Assembly: GCA_036873755.1 (NCBI GenBank) | Contig: JAVTVY010025076.1 | Span: 47,419 to 111,418, forward strand | Direction of reading: 5' to 3' | DNA length: 64,000 nucleotides | Source: Hanleya hanleyi | Taxonomy: Eukaryota > Mollusca > Polyplacophora > Lepidopleurida > Hanleyidae | In this document: positions 34,180 through 42,783 of the stretch, piece by piece | Position numbering within the stretch: position 1 is the stretch's first letter | Layout of the letters: each line of letters starts with the position of its first letter | Program-made: the position numbers and the translations under genes | The notes under the pieces: generated by a model | Told to the model about the DNA's origin: nothing | Seen by the model: the letters and a program-made list of their open reading frames with translations, nothing else | Databases searched by the model: none

Positions 34180-34265
34180 ATTAGCTCGTCAGGTAGGCTG
34201 GTCAGGTAACTCCTCAGGTAGGCTGGTCAGGTAGCTCCGGTCAGGCTGGCTCAGGCTGGTAAGTC
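34180..34265. repeat. Leader repeats tcaggtaggctggtcagg
   Basis: Several copies of caggtaggctggt and ggctcaggctggt in the 5' leader of polymerase copy A. The leader of copy B (37,440-37,545) carries related repeats, so they are an old feature of this leader. Confidence 0.6.
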
Positions 34266-34322
34266 TTCAAGCACGGTGAAGTAGGCAGGCCAATGAATGA
34301 AGCAATCCCATGAAAATCCCCA

Positions 34323-34330
34323 CTTTTATA
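34323..34330 (-). promoter_or_regulatory. POLB: TATA box of polymerase copy A
   Basis: TATAAAAG on the minus strand in the context ggtgtataaaagtgggga, about 180 bases before the start. The same 30-base context, including aggccaatgaatg, precedes copy B, so the promoter is conserved between copies. Confidence 0.7.
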
Positions 34331-34339
34331 CACCACCCT

Positions 34340-34640
34340 GACAGACCCCGGATGTACAAAGAACCCACTGGGGAACCCGGATGTACAAGAACCCGTATGT
34401 AAAAAGGATGCATGGAAAACCCCACACTACAGGTATTGTTAGAGGACCCGGATATAGGTCAATCCTAAAATACCCGGCTGTTCCCCCACCATCAATGATT
34501 GTACAAGAACCCGGATGTACAAGAACCCGTATGTCTCCCACATACACGCATTGCTAAAGGACCCGGATATAGGTCAACCCTAAAATACCCGGCTGTAAGT
34601 CCCTCTACATGAATGTAAACAAGTCCCCGGATGAACAGGT
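34340..34640. repeat. Upstream repeats of polymerase A (acccggatgt units)
   Basis: An approximately 115-135-bp unit holding gtacaagaacccgtatgt and gacccggatataggtcaa, then taaaatacccggctgt, is present twice. Homologous acccggatg units lie upstream of copy B and at 45,186-45,260. Confidence 0.65.
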
Positions 34641-34734
34641 CGGTACATGCATTCCTATCATTCAATATGACCTTGAACTATTACGTGACCTCCCCGTGAT
34701 GGAAAAAACCCAAAACCAGTACATATACCCAGGT

Positions 34735-34900
34735 CACGCCCGATTCACGCAGACCAGAAGTGACGTCATACACATGCGCACTCCCCGTCATGGAAAAAAC
34801 CCAGAACCAAGGCATACGACGAGGTCAAAATACTCGCTTCTGATTGGCTGACGCAAAGGTCAAAGGTCACGTGATATGCAAATTTTTGAGGTCAAGTAGC
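34735..34900. repeat. Terminal-type fragment resembling the right end at 46.45 kb
   Basis: cacgcccgattcacgcagac and the following agtgacgtcata match 46,448-46,485 in the same orientation. It is followed by a perfect AGGTCAAAGGTCA at 34,857-34,869 and gtcacgtgat. It may be the internal edge of copy A or a rearranged terminus. Confidence 0.5.
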
Positions 34901-35518
34901 GTCGTAATACGCTTTGTATACTACTGATATCGCTCCGCAATACTGATGAAACACGATCCGCAAGCCATCTTATGGATGGCGAAGTGTGCGCAAATGCAGT
35001 TTGAGACCGATTGATGGAACATCACTACGCCAGCACGCTTCGGCTGGTCCTCAGAAGTACTTATAAAGACGGAATTAATAAATAAACTGCACATTAATTA
35101 CTATGAACGTTTAGGCAAGGAAAATCTACCAAAGGTATTGTTTAAATACTCCGACCCCCGATCGCTTAAAAGCGGAATCTGCGGGATCGCTTAAAGGCGG
35201 AACACCTTTTCGCCCTGCATGATTCCAAGCGTCAGACATTAACGTTCGATACCGAGCACCGACCGTTTGAACTAGCGTGGGCTCACTACCACTGCCTTAA
35301 AATACGTTGAGTTGACAGACAGACCTGCAATCTACATGTAATATTCAGTTGGTTTATCGTTCATTATTCATATGGATAGAAAACGCTACTAGACTCCGTA
35401 GCGATCCGCCAATTGTTATTCATAAGAAAGTGTTCAATTGTTGAATATGACTATTAAATCTCTGTCCCTTCTTGCCATCTTTTCCTATTCTCATAGTAGC
35501 AGATTTTAAATCTCTGAC
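34901..35518. other. Spacer between polinton copies
   Basis: No gene recognised. A duplicated gatcgcttaaaagcggaatc / gatcgcttaaaggcggaaca pair lies near 35,160-35,205. Confidence 0.45.
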
Positions 35519-35863
35519 TGTCGGATATACACAGCCAGAAAAAGGGTGATGGCCCATCCCCTTTTTATGGTGATGTTAAAGGTGATGAAAAAGGGTGATG
35601 GCCAATGTTGGTGATGGCTCAGGTCGTCATACTTTTAGGGTGATGATCATCACCCTTTTAGTGCAATGACCTAAAAATTTGCACTCATTGCTGATCACCC
35701 ATTTAGGGTGATACCCATCATCCTTTTAAGGTCATAGCCATCACCCTTTTAAGGTGATGATGGAAAAGGGTGATGGCTCTAACTCAACACCGTTTTTTAG
35801 TGATGCTGTCATCACCATTTTAGGTGATAAGTATCACCTTTTCCTGGTTGTGTACACCGACAG
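35519..35863. mobile_element. MITE rich in AAGGGTGATG / CATCACCCTT hairpins, copy 1
   Basis: Ends are ctgtcggatatacacagcca and its inverse (tggttgtgtacaccgacag), about 35-bp TIRs. The interior is alternating aagggtgatgg and atcaccctttt units around the core tgacctaaaaatttgcactc. A relative begins at 63,714. Confidence 0.65.
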
Positions 35864-35929
35864 TTTAGGAGGTTAAAGCTCCAGACTCTGACAATGGGAA
35901 AATAGCAAGCGTCAGATCCGACATTCAAT

Positions 35930-36130
35930 ATTCAGCCGACGTCCATGAAAGACTTTCCGCGTCAATAATCACAATACCTATTTCGTATGACAGCACCAAT
36001 TCCAAATGTGAAAGACACGAGATGATTTCCTACAAGAGAGCAGCGATCGACAGTTTTCAATGATGCCAGCCATGATGATGTTTTTACATGAAATGCTAAA
36101 TCAGACCATTGTTCTTCATCCATACTTATC
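35930..36130. repeat. Dispersed repeat, copy 1 of 3
   Basis: Contains cgtccatgaaagactttccg and acagttttcaatgatgccag. Related sequence is at 48,262-48,520 and 50,030-50,170 (gtcgtccattaaagaata, gatgccggcaagacat, ttcttaatccat). No coding frame. Confidence 0.5.
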
Positions 36131-36180
36131 CAAATGAATTTCCAATTCATCCTCACTCGAAAAGCCCTACAGTGTCCATT

Positions 36181-36181
<1 letters not shown>

Positions 36182-36212
<31 letters not shown>

Positions 36213-36266
36213 GCGGCAGCGCGCGCGCGCGGGTTATCCGACCGCACGCGCGCGCGCGCGGGTTAA
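36182..36266. repeat. TAC microsatellite and GC-rich terminal-type segment
   Basis: About ten tac units, then gcagcgcgcgcgcgcgggtt-atccg and a second gcgcgcgcgcgcgggttaa. The reverse complement of 45,541-45,600 has the same gcgcgggttatccg plus GC-run layout, so the pair could be the TIRs of copy B. Confidence 0.5.
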
Positions 36267-36381
36267 AGGGAAGTTTCGAAAGTGTGCAAGGGCACTATAT
36301 CATATCGGGGTATATATTTCATCCAAGTATAGCGGAAAGCGGTTGTCGTGAATAACAATAAGTTCAGCAATGTTTATACAG

Positions 36382-36387
36382 TTTATT
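36382..36387 (-). terminator. Polyadenylation signal AATAAA
   Basis: Lies 11 bases after the stop of the short polymerase-N frame at 36,398, consistent with an internally deleted gene that kept its 3' end. Confidence 0.45.
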
Positions 36388-36397
36388 ATCCCCAATG

Positions 36398-37387
36398 TTA
36401 CATCATACCCAGACTGGGGGCCCATTGTGTGTTGGGACGTTGACGATGTTCCCATCTCAAGGGATCCACGGTGCCCAGTTTCTCCAGCATCGTCTCTAGC
36501 GACGCTCGGTTAATGATGGTGGACGGCTGGTCAAACACATGGCTGTTATTACTGGCATAATAATACCGTAACTGGTCCGTCTCTTTGTAACGTAAGATGT
36601 ACCCGAAAGCGACATTCAATTTGAAGACCGTAGCTTGGTCATTGAAGATGGCTTCCACGTAGCTGCGTAGAAGGGTGAGGTCGGTGAGTGGGAAATTGTA
36701 GATATCTGGAATAGGGCGATCACGGTGGAAAACGTGCCGTATCATGGGCCATTGGCGCCGATAGATGTCACTCACTGGTTGGGCGTCCTGTAACAGGTCG
36801 CTAGGAACATCCACTGTATCTTCCGGAAAGTGTTCGATGTCGTCAGGCGTATGACTAGCAACAATAGGGACTGGCTGGATATCTAGGCTCTTCTGAACTG
36901 TGGGTACAGGCGGGCTCTCTGTGATCGCATCACCAGTGGCATTCGTCTCCCCGGGCTCATCTTCACTGGGTCTGACCCTCCTGGGTTCCACTTTAGTGGG
37001 AAGTTGTCGCCCAAACCGTAGAGACGGGGCATGAATCAAACGCTGATGCCGTCTTAACTGACTGGGTCGTTTGAAGAGTTGACCACATTCATTACATTGT
37101 TTCGTCGCGCCCTCGTGGAATGAGCGTACGTGGCGCAGTAAAGGATCCTCCCGATTAAATGACCGTGCGCAGGTTATACAAGTATACCGTGCGCCGTTGT
37201 GGATGGAGGACTCGTGCCGTCACAAATCTTCTGGGCGAGTAAACTGCTTCTGGCAAGTTGTGCAAGTTAACATCTTGGTGCTGTTTCGTGCCATATAGGT
37301 CTTCTCCGCCATGATATCTACCCCCATGTGTTTAGTGATTATGTTTTCCACCATGGGCAGATCACATATATCGACCACATGCTGCAT
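36398..37387 (-). pseudogene. POLB: Polymerase N-terminal fragment with three zinc fingers (copy B)
   Basis: From ATG 37,387 (alternative ATG at 37,312) the frame reads three C2H2-type fingers: CTTCQKQFTRPEDL followed by a TGA at 37,220-37,222 inside the finger, then YTCITCARSFNREDP, then KQCNECGQLFKRPSQLRRH. A Pro/Asp/Glu-rich linker and the block shared with copy A (YRRQWPMIRHVFHRDRPIPD, LRYYYASNNSHVFDQP) follow. It ends after QRPNTQWAPSLGMM, where copy A continues into the polymerase proper, so most of the gene is deleted. An AATAAA follows. The fingers have no counterpart at the N terminus of copy A. Confidence 0.75.
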
Positions 37388-37587
37388 CTCATCACGAGGC
37401 GAACACGGTGCTGTAGAAGCTTAGCTCGGTGAGATGACTCCATGACTTGGCTCAGGTTGGTCAGGCAAGTAGCTGCTATGGTGAGATAGGCTGGTGAGGT
37501 TCAGGCAAGTAGCTCCTCTCGTCAGATAGGCTCAGGCTGGTCAGGTCAAGCAGGCCAATGAATGCAGCAATGCCCTAAAAATTCCCA

Positions 37588-37595
37588 CTTTTATA
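37588..37595 (-). promoter_or_regulatory. POLB: TATA box of polymerase copy B
   Basis: TATAAAAG on the minus strand in the same conserved context as copy A, about 200 bases before the start. Confidence 0.7.
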
Positions 37596-37610
37596 CACCT
37601 ACATAGAAGT

Positions 37611-37900
37611 ACCCGGATGCAGGCGCGGACGTCACCGAAAAAAACACCCACATACAACTCACCACATGCAGTCGCCCCCTCAAGACCCTCATACATACCC
37701 GGATGCAGGCGCGGACGTCACCGAAAAAAACCACCCACATACAACTCACCACATACAGTCGCCCCCTCAAAACCCTCATACATACCCGGATGCAGGCGCA
37801 GCCGTCACCGAAAAGACACGGACGTCACCGAAAAGACACGGACGTCACCGAAAAGACACGGAGGTCACCGAAAAGACACGGACGTCAGCGAAATTCTGGG
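37611..37900. repeat. Divergent promoter repeats: 86-bp units and 20-bp CRE-type units
   Basis: acccggatgcaggcgcggac starts at 37,611, 37,697 and 37,784 (86-87 bp period). It is followed by five 20-bp units gtcaccgaaaagacacggac at 37,804-37,890. Each unit has TGACGT on one strand. This lies between the leftward polymerase and the rightward genes. Confidence 0.75.
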
Positions 37901-38109
37901 GAAAACCCCCACAGACAGGTCAGTACATGCATTCCTAGCATGTTTCCTACTGGTTCCTCCAGCGTGGATGTGCTGTGATGGAGGGGTTAATAAAAGGATT
38001 GACCTGTAATCTTTGTTGTTGCTCTCTTTTTGGACTAACCAATCAGAATAGTACGTATCACGGTCTAGACCCGTAGAGCTACGTCTAGGCGCGCATGTGT
38101 GATATGCTC

Positions 38110-38116
38110 TATAAAA
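38110..38116 (+). promoter_or_regulatory. TATA box before the small gene at 38,163
   Basis: gctctataaaacacatcc, 53 bases before the ATG. Spacing fits a short leader. Confidence 0.6.
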
Positions 38117-38162
38117 CACATCCCTCTGGATCCCACACCCCCATTTCTACGGTTACAGAGCC

Positions 38163-38468
38163 ATGACGGGCACTCATCCCTATGCGACTCGCATTTTACA
38201 GCATGCCACCGTGGTTAATTCATTCACGGGTTACCGAGCAGTGGTTCGGTCCATGTTTGCAGATGGCGACGACAACGAGGGGCGACGCCAGATCCTGAAA
38301 TAGTTCACAGAAGCGGTCCTCGACAGAGTGCACACGATGGAGAGGTGTGCTATCACTCACCACTACTGGACTATGACAGCCATCCTTGATGCCCGGGCTA
38401 TGGACCACGAGCGCTCACGCCGGAACCAGCGACGACTCGTTGGCCTAGTAATGGTCTGTGCCCTCTGA
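38163..38468 (+). pseudogene. Small unknown polinton gene with in-frame TAG
   Basis: ATG 38,163 opens MTGTHPYATRILQHATVVNS; TAG at 38,301-38,303 interrupts; the same frame continues FTEAVLDRVHTMERC to LVGLVMVCAL and stops at 38,468, 102 codons in all. The two halves look like one helical protein with a hydrophobic C terminus. I do not recognise it. It is the first rightward gene from the divergent promoter, the usual place for early or accessory genes. Confidence 0.55.
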
Positions 38469-38503
38469 ACCTTGGCGCTGTGGCATTGACAGTGGGACCT
38501 GAC

Positions 38504-38640
38504 TATAAATACGAGGGTCAGTCACAGTGTGTGTCATTCACCGATCGTCATTGGGTCAATCATGTCACCGAGGCACCTGACCATAAATATGAAAGACAGT
38601 CAAAGTGTGTGTCATTCACCGTTCGTCATTGGGTCAACCA
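38504..38640 (+). promoter_or_regulatory. Duplicated TATA promoter of paralogue 1
   Basis: ctataaatacgagggtcagt at 38,503 and cataaatatgaaagacagtc at 38,582 are the cores of two tandem 78-bp copies that also share tgtgtgtcattcaccg-tcgt and cattgggtcaa-catgtcacc. The third member of this promoter family precedes paralogue 2 at 39,175. Confidence 0.7.
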
Positions 38641-39179
38641 TGTCACCAGTCCTACGCGCCATCCTTCCCCTTACAACCCGGGTGGGGTTACACGTCTATG
38701 AAGATAAAGTCACCCTCGTGGAAGACCGTGGGGATGTTTGCTGGTCGCGCGCTGAGACCGTATCGAATACGGTTACGCTACACCGTGACGGCTGGACCAA
38801 ATTTGAACGGGTGTTGAGTGGTGAGCTCGACGGAAACCTCATCCACATAGACAATGCCATCTACGTACACCGTGGATCCTTCTTCCCACGCCTGGGCCGT
38901 TACCAAGACCCTACGCGAGGCTTCACCCTGGACCCCGATCTTTGGACAGCCTTCGAGAAAGTGGTGCATATCGTTGACCAGCTGTTTACACAGGACGAGC
39001 GGTCGGCTGTTCAGTTGGAGTGGGCTCGTGCCCTGAGAGAAGCGGCGGCAGAACCCAATGAACAAATGTCTAGCAATGAAGCGGAGGCAGATGACGACAC
39101 CATTGATTATCCAGCTAGACTCAGTCAGCCCAGTGACATGACCACCCGATCCTTTGATCTCACGGGGTTCTCCCTATAA
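38640..39179 (+). CDS. Unknown polinton protein, paralogue 1
   Basis: 180 codons from ATG 38,640, chosen because it follows both TATA copies and aligns with the start of paralogue 2. Reads VGLHVYEDKVTLVEDRGDVC, GWTKFERVLSGELDGNLIHI, IYVHRGSFFPRLGRY, FTLDPDLWTAFEKVVHIVDQ and an acidic tail. About half the positions match paralogue 2 (GWTKFxRVLSGELDGxLIHx; L-W-x-A-x-E). It appears intact. No known domain is recognised; the shared core looks like a compact alpha/beta protein. Its place and early-type promoter suggest a regulatory or DNA-binding accessory, which is inference. Confidence 0.65.
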   Translation: MSPVLRAILPLTTRVGLHVYEDKVTLVEDRGDVCWSRAETVSNTVTLHRDGWTKFERVLSGELDGNLIHIDNAIYVHRGSFFPRLGRYQDPTRGFTLDPDLWTAFEKVVHIVDQLFTQDERSAVQLEWARALREAAAEPNEQMSSNEAEADDDTIDYPARLSQPSDMTTRSFDLTGFSL

Positions 39180-39182
39180 ATA
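39175..39182 (+). promoter_or_regulatory. TATA box of paralogue 2
   Basis: ctataaatacgagagacagt matches the two promoter copies at 38.50 and 38.58 kb and overlaps the stop codon of paralogue 1. Confidence 0.65.
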
Positions 39183-39221
39183 CGAGAGACAGTCAAATCT
39201 GGTACCATTCACGTACTGACC

Positions 39222-39704
39222 ATGACGGAGCATATAATACGGGCGTATTTCAGCTTGACCCCCGAGGTTTTCCTGCACGTTTATGCGGATACGGTCGATA
39301 TCATGGAAGAGGTGGGAGACATCTGTGATGCGGACCCTACACAACCGTGCCCGGCTCACATTCGTTTGTCTCGGGAGGGCTGGACCAAATTCAAACGGGT
39401 GTTGTCCGGTGAACTGGACGGCGACCTCATTCACTTGTGTCACGATGTGTACATCCGACGCGGCCCCTTCTTTGCTCAATTGGCTCGGCTAGATGGGGGT
39501 ACAGTGCATTTTACCCTTCACCCTGATCTGTGGTCTGCATTGGAAGATGCCGTGGTAGATGTGGATCAAGTGCTTACGGAGGAAGATCGGTCATCAGACG
39601 AGTTGGACTGGTCATTTACCATGGACAATGTGCTGGCAGAAGCCAACGAAGAAAATCAGAAAGAAACTCCAGCCCAAGATATACCCGAAATAAATAAACG
39701 ATAG
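39222..39704 (+). CDS. Unknown polinton protein, paralogue 2
   Basis: 160 codons plus stop, apparently intact. Reads FSLTPEVFLHVYADTVDIME, GWTKFKRVLSGELDGDLIHL, VYIRRGPFFAQLARL and FTLHPDLWSALEDAVVDVDQ with an acidic C terminus. Tandem duplicate of the gene just upstream with a matching promoter. No family recognised. These two are the only frames in copy B without an internal break. Confidence 0.65.
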   Translation: MTEHIIRAYFSLTPEVFLHVYADTVDIMEEVGDICDADPTQPCPAHIRLSREGWTKFKRVLSGELDGDLIHLCHDVYIRRGPFFAQLARLDGGTVHFTLHPDLWSALEDAVVDVDQVLTEEDRSSDELDWSFTMDNVLAEANEENQKETPAQDIPEINKR

Positions 39705-39731
39705 AGCCAGGGTCCATCATCATTTGTCACC

Positions 39732-40869
39732 ATGAAGAGCTGGGAGAAGGTGTTGGATAACTTATACTACAGTCCCGACAGTCCGGCGGCCTATAGTGCA
39801 TTGACGGCTCTCTATCGAGCGGCCAAACCCCAGGGGATACAACGTGCTCAAGTCCGAGATTGGTTAAGAAAACAAGACACCTATACCTTACATCGAGCTG
39901 CCCGTCGCCATTTTCTACGGAACCGGGTCATCGTGGGAGGACTAGATGCCCAATGGCAAGCGGATTTGGTCGATATGAGCGCCTGTATACTATGATTGTC
40001 TTTTTGAATTTGGTGCTAATACTGTTATGTGGAAAATGGAATAGGTCTTTGGATTATGGACGCGGATATTCTCTAATGGACGACGGCTGGATTATGAATG
40101 ACGGACTAGACGCTTGTAATTTGCCAAACACAACGATGGGAATCGGTATATCTTGAGGTGCATCGAGACCCTCTCGAAGTATGCGTGGGTGGTACTCATC
40201 CGGACGAAAACGGGGGCGAATCTCATAGCGGCGTTCAAGGACATCTTCAAGACCGGGCGCAAACACATGTATTTGCAAACCGACGAAGGCACGGAATTCC
40301 TCATCAGACCGTTCCAACAGTTTCTGAATGCCCAGAAGGTGTTTTTCTTCCATACGTACAACGAGACCAAGGCTTCCGTGGTGGAAAGGTTCAACAGGAC
40401 ATTCAAAGGCCGCATGTATAAATATTTCACCTATAAGAATACAAGGCGGTACATCGATGTTCTCCCGAAACTTGTGAGTGGTTACAATCGAGCCTATCAC
40501 CGGAGTATAGAAAGAGCCCCCATTACCGTGACCCAACGCAATGAAGCCCAAGTCCGGCGTGTCTTGTATCCCAGGCAATCGCAGCGAACGACGAAGGAGG
40601 TGTACAAGGTCGGGGACCCTGTACGGATCAGTAAAGTCAAAGTTTAGTTTGAGAAAAGTTACTTGCCCAACTGGAGCGATGAGCACTTCCTGATTAAACG
40701 GCGCCTACCCCGACAGCAGCGAGTCTATGAACTGGAAGATCTTCAAGGGGAACCGTTGCTATGGACGTTTTACGAGACGGAATTACAGCCTGTCGTAAAA
40801 ACACAGCAAGACGGTGGAGCAGATTTTGAAAACGGAACGTCGACGTGGCAAACTGTTTCATTTCATTAA
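39732..40869 (+). pseudogene. INT: Retroviral-type (polinton) integrase, broken
   Basis: ATG 39,732 opens a helical N-terminal domain; catalytic core residues are visible as the first Asp in WQADLVDM (about 39,965), the second in YLQTDEGTEF (about 40,280) and Glu in SVVERFNRT (about 40,385). Breaks: about 130 bp of foreign or rearranged sequence at roughly 39,985-40,115 between the first Asp and KHNDGNRYIL; a TAG at 40,645-40,647 in the C-terminal region; and a frame change near 40,810 into the chromodomain. The enzyme would join element ends to host DNA, making 5-6-bp target duplications. Confidence 0.85.
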
Positions 40870-40935
40870 ATGGCAAGGCTGGCCCAGTTCCTTCAATTCC
40901 TGGGTCGGTGCCAGATGTATCCCGGCCGCACACCG
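40814..40935 (+). pseudogene. INT: Chromodomain of the integrase (shifted frame)
   Basis: Reads VEQILKTERRRGKLFHFIKW then QGWPSSFNSWV, the standard chromodomain core with the aromatic positions present. It is one frame away from the upstream integrase. In the original frame a different segment (HGYMLFDLKQATPDHLRLRT to 41,079) follows after a stop and is not recognised; it may be the end of a lost gene. Confidence 0.75.
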
Positions 40936-41138
40936 TTTGCGTTGGAAGCCTTCAAAGATGCGACAATCCCTCAGCACGGGTATATGCTCTTCGACCTCAA
41001 GCAAGCCACCCCCGACCACCTTCGACTACGAACCGGCATCTTTCCCGGAGAGACCCACCACGTGTACATGCAAAAATAATGTAAACACACCCACAGTGGC
41101 TCCCCCAGCTGGAGTGTGTGTTTGATGATGGGGATAAT

Positions 41139-41145
41139 AAAAAGA
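41139..41145 (+). terminator. Polyadenylation signal after the integrase region
   Basis: aataaaa in the context gggataataaaaagaatt; a similar gggataataa precedes other ends in this block. Confidence 0.4.
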
Positions 41146-41231
41146 ATTAATACCACAGCATGGTTGACTTTGTCTCTGTTCTCTGAGGTAGATAAAAAGA
41201 GCAGAGTTGTGAGTTCTAGCATTAGTTGTAC

Positions 41232-41576
41232 ATGATGTCTGCGCGAGTACGGAAGCACGCTCCGACGCTCCGTGTATTGAAGACGGCCCCACCCGAGTTG
41301 GTCCGAACCATTGTGCGCGGTGCGGACCCTGACCTTGTACGCTGTCTGTGCGAGATCGGGTACAACCTGTTAAAAGGCAACGTACCACTGACTCCGGCTC
41401 AGAAGACCAAGTTGACCAAGCATAAGACAGGTCTCCGAACCCTAGTCCAGAAGCGAGTCTCTCAAACACAAAAGAAAAAGGTGTTATAGAAAGGCGGCTT
41501 TCTCGGGGCCATCTTAGCACCGTTGGCCGCTTCCGTGTTGGGTCCAGTATTGGATGGACTCTTCGGCCGACAATGA
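41232..41576 (+). pseudogene. Small conserved polinton virion-type protein with in-frame TAG
   Basis: ATG 41,232 opens MMSARVRKHAPTLRVLKTAP and contains ADPDLVRCLCEIGYNLLKG, a basic stretch RTLVQKRVSQTQKKK, then a TAG at 41,487-41,489. The frame resumes with GGFLGAILAPLAASVLGPV and LDGLFGRQ, the Gly/Leu hydrophobic tail typical of this family. It is a small basic protein found next to capsid genes in polintons and thought to be a minor virion component. Its stop overlaps the next start (ATGA). Confidence 0.7.
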
Positions 41577-42310
41577 ACCACACGAAAAATATGGTCCTCG
41601 TCGAACCACGGTTCCTTCAAAACCTCCAATCGCCCTACCCTGTCCCACCTACGGTGAAGACCAAAAACACCCTCGATGGAGAGATGCAACAGATCTTACA
41701 GAGACCGGGGTTAAGCGACAGTGAGAAAGTACAACGGTACAATGAGACGCTTGAACGGTACATGACGTTCATGGACCAATACAAAACCCTCTCTACCCCA
41801 GCACCACCACCACCACCACCACGTGACACACCGCCGACCTCAGCACCGCTCCAACAGCCGCCATTACCAGGGGTACCACCCACAACCCCACAGTGGGTCG
41901 AAGACGAAGTGCTGAAGAATGTACCTGCATCGTTCAAGAAACAAGCTGGCCTGGTATTACAACGAATGAAACAGAATCCTAACATGACTTGGAATGATAA
42001 AGGCGAACTCCTGGTACAGAATCAGGTCGTCCCCGGGACCCACATGATGGATTTAGTGAATGACCTTATGCGTGAACGCAGGTCGCACACAGATCCTCGA
42101 GGATGGGAGGTCTTCGCTCAAGGCTTGAAAGACATGCATGTACCACATGAATTGGTGGGGAATCCCCAGCGCTAGGCCTGGATGCAGCGGATCCAGCAAT
42201 CTCCAAGTGGCCCACTACCTTCTTGGGAAGCCGAATGGGAATCGGAGTCACCCCCCAAAACACCACCACAACGGGCACCTTCTTTTCAGGCCTTTAAAAA
42301 CCGCCCTTGA
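41573..42310 (+). pseudogene. Conserved polinton structural-region protein with in-frame TAG
   Basis: ATG 41,573 overlaps the previous stop. Reads VEPRFLQNLQSPYPVPPTVK, a Pro-rich linker near 41,810, and a C-terminal domain PNMTWNDKGELLVQNQVVPG / RGWEVFAQGLKDMHVPHELV. TAG at 42,173-42,175, after which the frame stays open (AWMQRIQQSPSGPLPSWEAE) to TGA at 42,308. Members of this family usually have such a tail, so the TAG probably truncates it. Function unknown; always beside capsid genes. Confidence 0.7.
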
Positions 42311-42441
42311 TCAAGACACCCCACATCTCCAGAGCCGTGACACGTAGCAAGTCACCGCGACGAACACGACGCCGGACACAACCGCCCAAGGCCTGGAACA
42401 CCTATTTAAACCAACAGCAGCAGCAGGACAGCTCAGTCGCC

Positions 42442-42663
42442 ATGTTTTACCTCACCCTACCCAGTAACAGTTCGCTGGATGTGTTTCCTGACAACACCTT
42501 GGCCAAGTACGTGGCCCAGTTACCGCAACCGTTGCATTTACCTGGACGCTGGGAATGTGGCCTCGTGGATATCCAATACCCTTACTCGTGGTACAACGTG
42601 CGAGCCAATGAAGTGTGGTACGAGATGACCTACGAAGGCAAAAACGCCCGATGTAAGAGATGA
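42442..42663 (+). pseudogene. Polinton TLPSNSS-type protein, truncated
   Basis: Reads MFYLTLPSNSSLDVFPDNTL and WECGLVDIQYPYSWYNV, the N-terminal hallmark of a long polinton protein. It breaks off after about 74 codons; a shifted remnant (RPVAFERGKVVLTLHF) follows to about 42,747 and the rest is deleted. A TATTTAAA lies 40 bases upstream. Possibly a capsid-associated protein. Confidence 0.7.
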
Positions 42664-42783
42664 CACAGGACGACCGGTGGCATTCGAACGAGGAAAAGTG
42701 GTGCTGACACTTCATTTTCGACAAGCACGTGCTCCCCACTTTGTATAATGAAGGTCCCTTACGAGTGCGATGCACGCAGCTAT

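Noticed and set aside
37611..37900. CRISPR-like repeats
   Set aside because: Units of 86 and 20 bp are directly adjacent with no spacers and lie in a promoter region.
40870..41079. Separate 69-codon polinton gene
   Set aside because: It overlaps the chromodomain in another frame at its start and has no recognisable family; it is mentioned under the integrase instead.
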